6,405 nt of DNA from an uncultured Nitrososphaerota archaeon (lineage in GTDB: Bacteria; Bacillota; Clostridia; Oscillospirales; Ruminococcaceae): positions 1-6,405 of the forward strand of contig CAKXAF010000162.1 of NCBI GenBank assembly GCA_934869045.1. Direction: 5' to 3'. The notes under the pieces are model-generated. The model did no database searches and was not told the DNA's origin. It saw only the letters and a list, made by a program, of their open reading frames with translations. This document shows positions 6,247 through 6,405 of the stretch, piece after piece. Position 1 is the stretch's first letter. Every line of letters starts with the position of its first letter. The position numbers were made by a program, and so were the translations under genes.

Positions 6247-6405
6247 ATGATGTTCAAAAAAGCGCTCACTTTCCTAATGGCCGCGGCACTTTGCTGTTCA
6301 GCTTTTGCAGGATGCGGGCAGGAAGCGGAACCATCCTCCAACATCGCCGAACCTCAGACATCCAGCTCTTCGGAAGGAAACTCCCTGTTAAACGAGCCGG
6401 GAGTC
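6247..6405 (+). CDS. N-terminal part of a secreted lipoprotein, probably ABC-importer substrate-binding protein (runs off right edge)
   Basis: The 53 visible codons begin MMFKKALTFLMAAALCCSAF and continue AGCGQEAEPSS. This is a lipoprotein signal peptide: lysines at 4-5, a hydrophobic core at 6-21, and a lipobox FAGC with the lipidated cysteine at 23. A Phe at -3 is less common than Leu or Val; Cys16 and Cys17 are too far inside the core to be the site. The mature start is a Ser/Glu-rich flexible linker with no fold visible yet, as in Firmicutes solute-binding lipoproteins. The ATG at 6247 has GGGAGG (6234-6239) 7 nt upstream; the ATG at 6250 would work almost as well. Assignment as the binding protein of a sugar or other nutrient importer rests on context, namely the divergent membrane AraC sensor. 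The product would be anchored outside the cytoplasmic membrane. Confidence 0.75.
   Translation, partial: MMFKKALTFLMAAALCCSAFAGCGQEAEPSSNIAEPQTSSSSEGNSLLNEPGV

Overview
The window looks like a chromosomal segment from a Gram-positive anaerobe of the class Clostridia, probably a gut member of the Oscillospirales. This is inference. It rests on strong GGAGG-type ribosome binding sites, sigma-A style TATAAT promoters, moderate GC with AT-rich promoter regions, a membrane-anchored AraC sensor of the Firmicutes type beside a lipoprotein, and an operonic TetR/antiporter pair. No mobile element, CRISPR array, tRNA or rRNA was seen.

Layout. (1) Positions 1-306, minus: the first 102 codons of a gene that runs off the left edge. 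It resembles a hypothetical, possibly peptidase U32-like, protein family. (2) Positions 307-467: an AT-rich divergent control region with two overlapping, face-to-face promoters flanked by two near-identical palindromes. (3) Positions 468-1313, plus: a soluble AraC-family regulator with an N-terminal cupin-like domain. (4) A bidirectional terminator at 1325-1363 separates it from the convergent operon on the minus strand. (5) Positions 3303-1442, minus: a TetR-family regulator followed, with a 4-bp GTGA overlap, by a CPA2-type cation:proton antiporter. The TetR promoter carries two copies of an AGACCAATC(A/G)GTCT palindrome over its -10 and -35 elements. (6) Positions 3373-3580: a non-coding or cryptic spacer, more GC-rich than its flanks, with a 50-codon open frame of unclear meaning. 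It ends at a strong 15-bp hairpin terminator (3581-3630). (7) Positions 5921-3666, minus: a 751-residue membrane-bound AraC-family one-component sensor. (8) Positions 5922-6246: a divergent promoter region. (9) Positions 6247-6405, plus: the first 53 codons of a lipoprotein, plausibly the substrate-binding protein of an ABC importer.

How the genes may work together. Each of the two AraC-family genes is divergent from a partner it probably controls: the cytoplasmic one from the left-edge gene, and the membrane sensor from the lipoprotein at the right edge. The TetR gene probably represses itself and the co-transcribed antiporter. The window therefore holds three sensor/response modules side by side. 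No clearly novel system is visible. The best leads are the paired operator architectures and the unexplained block at 3411-3580.
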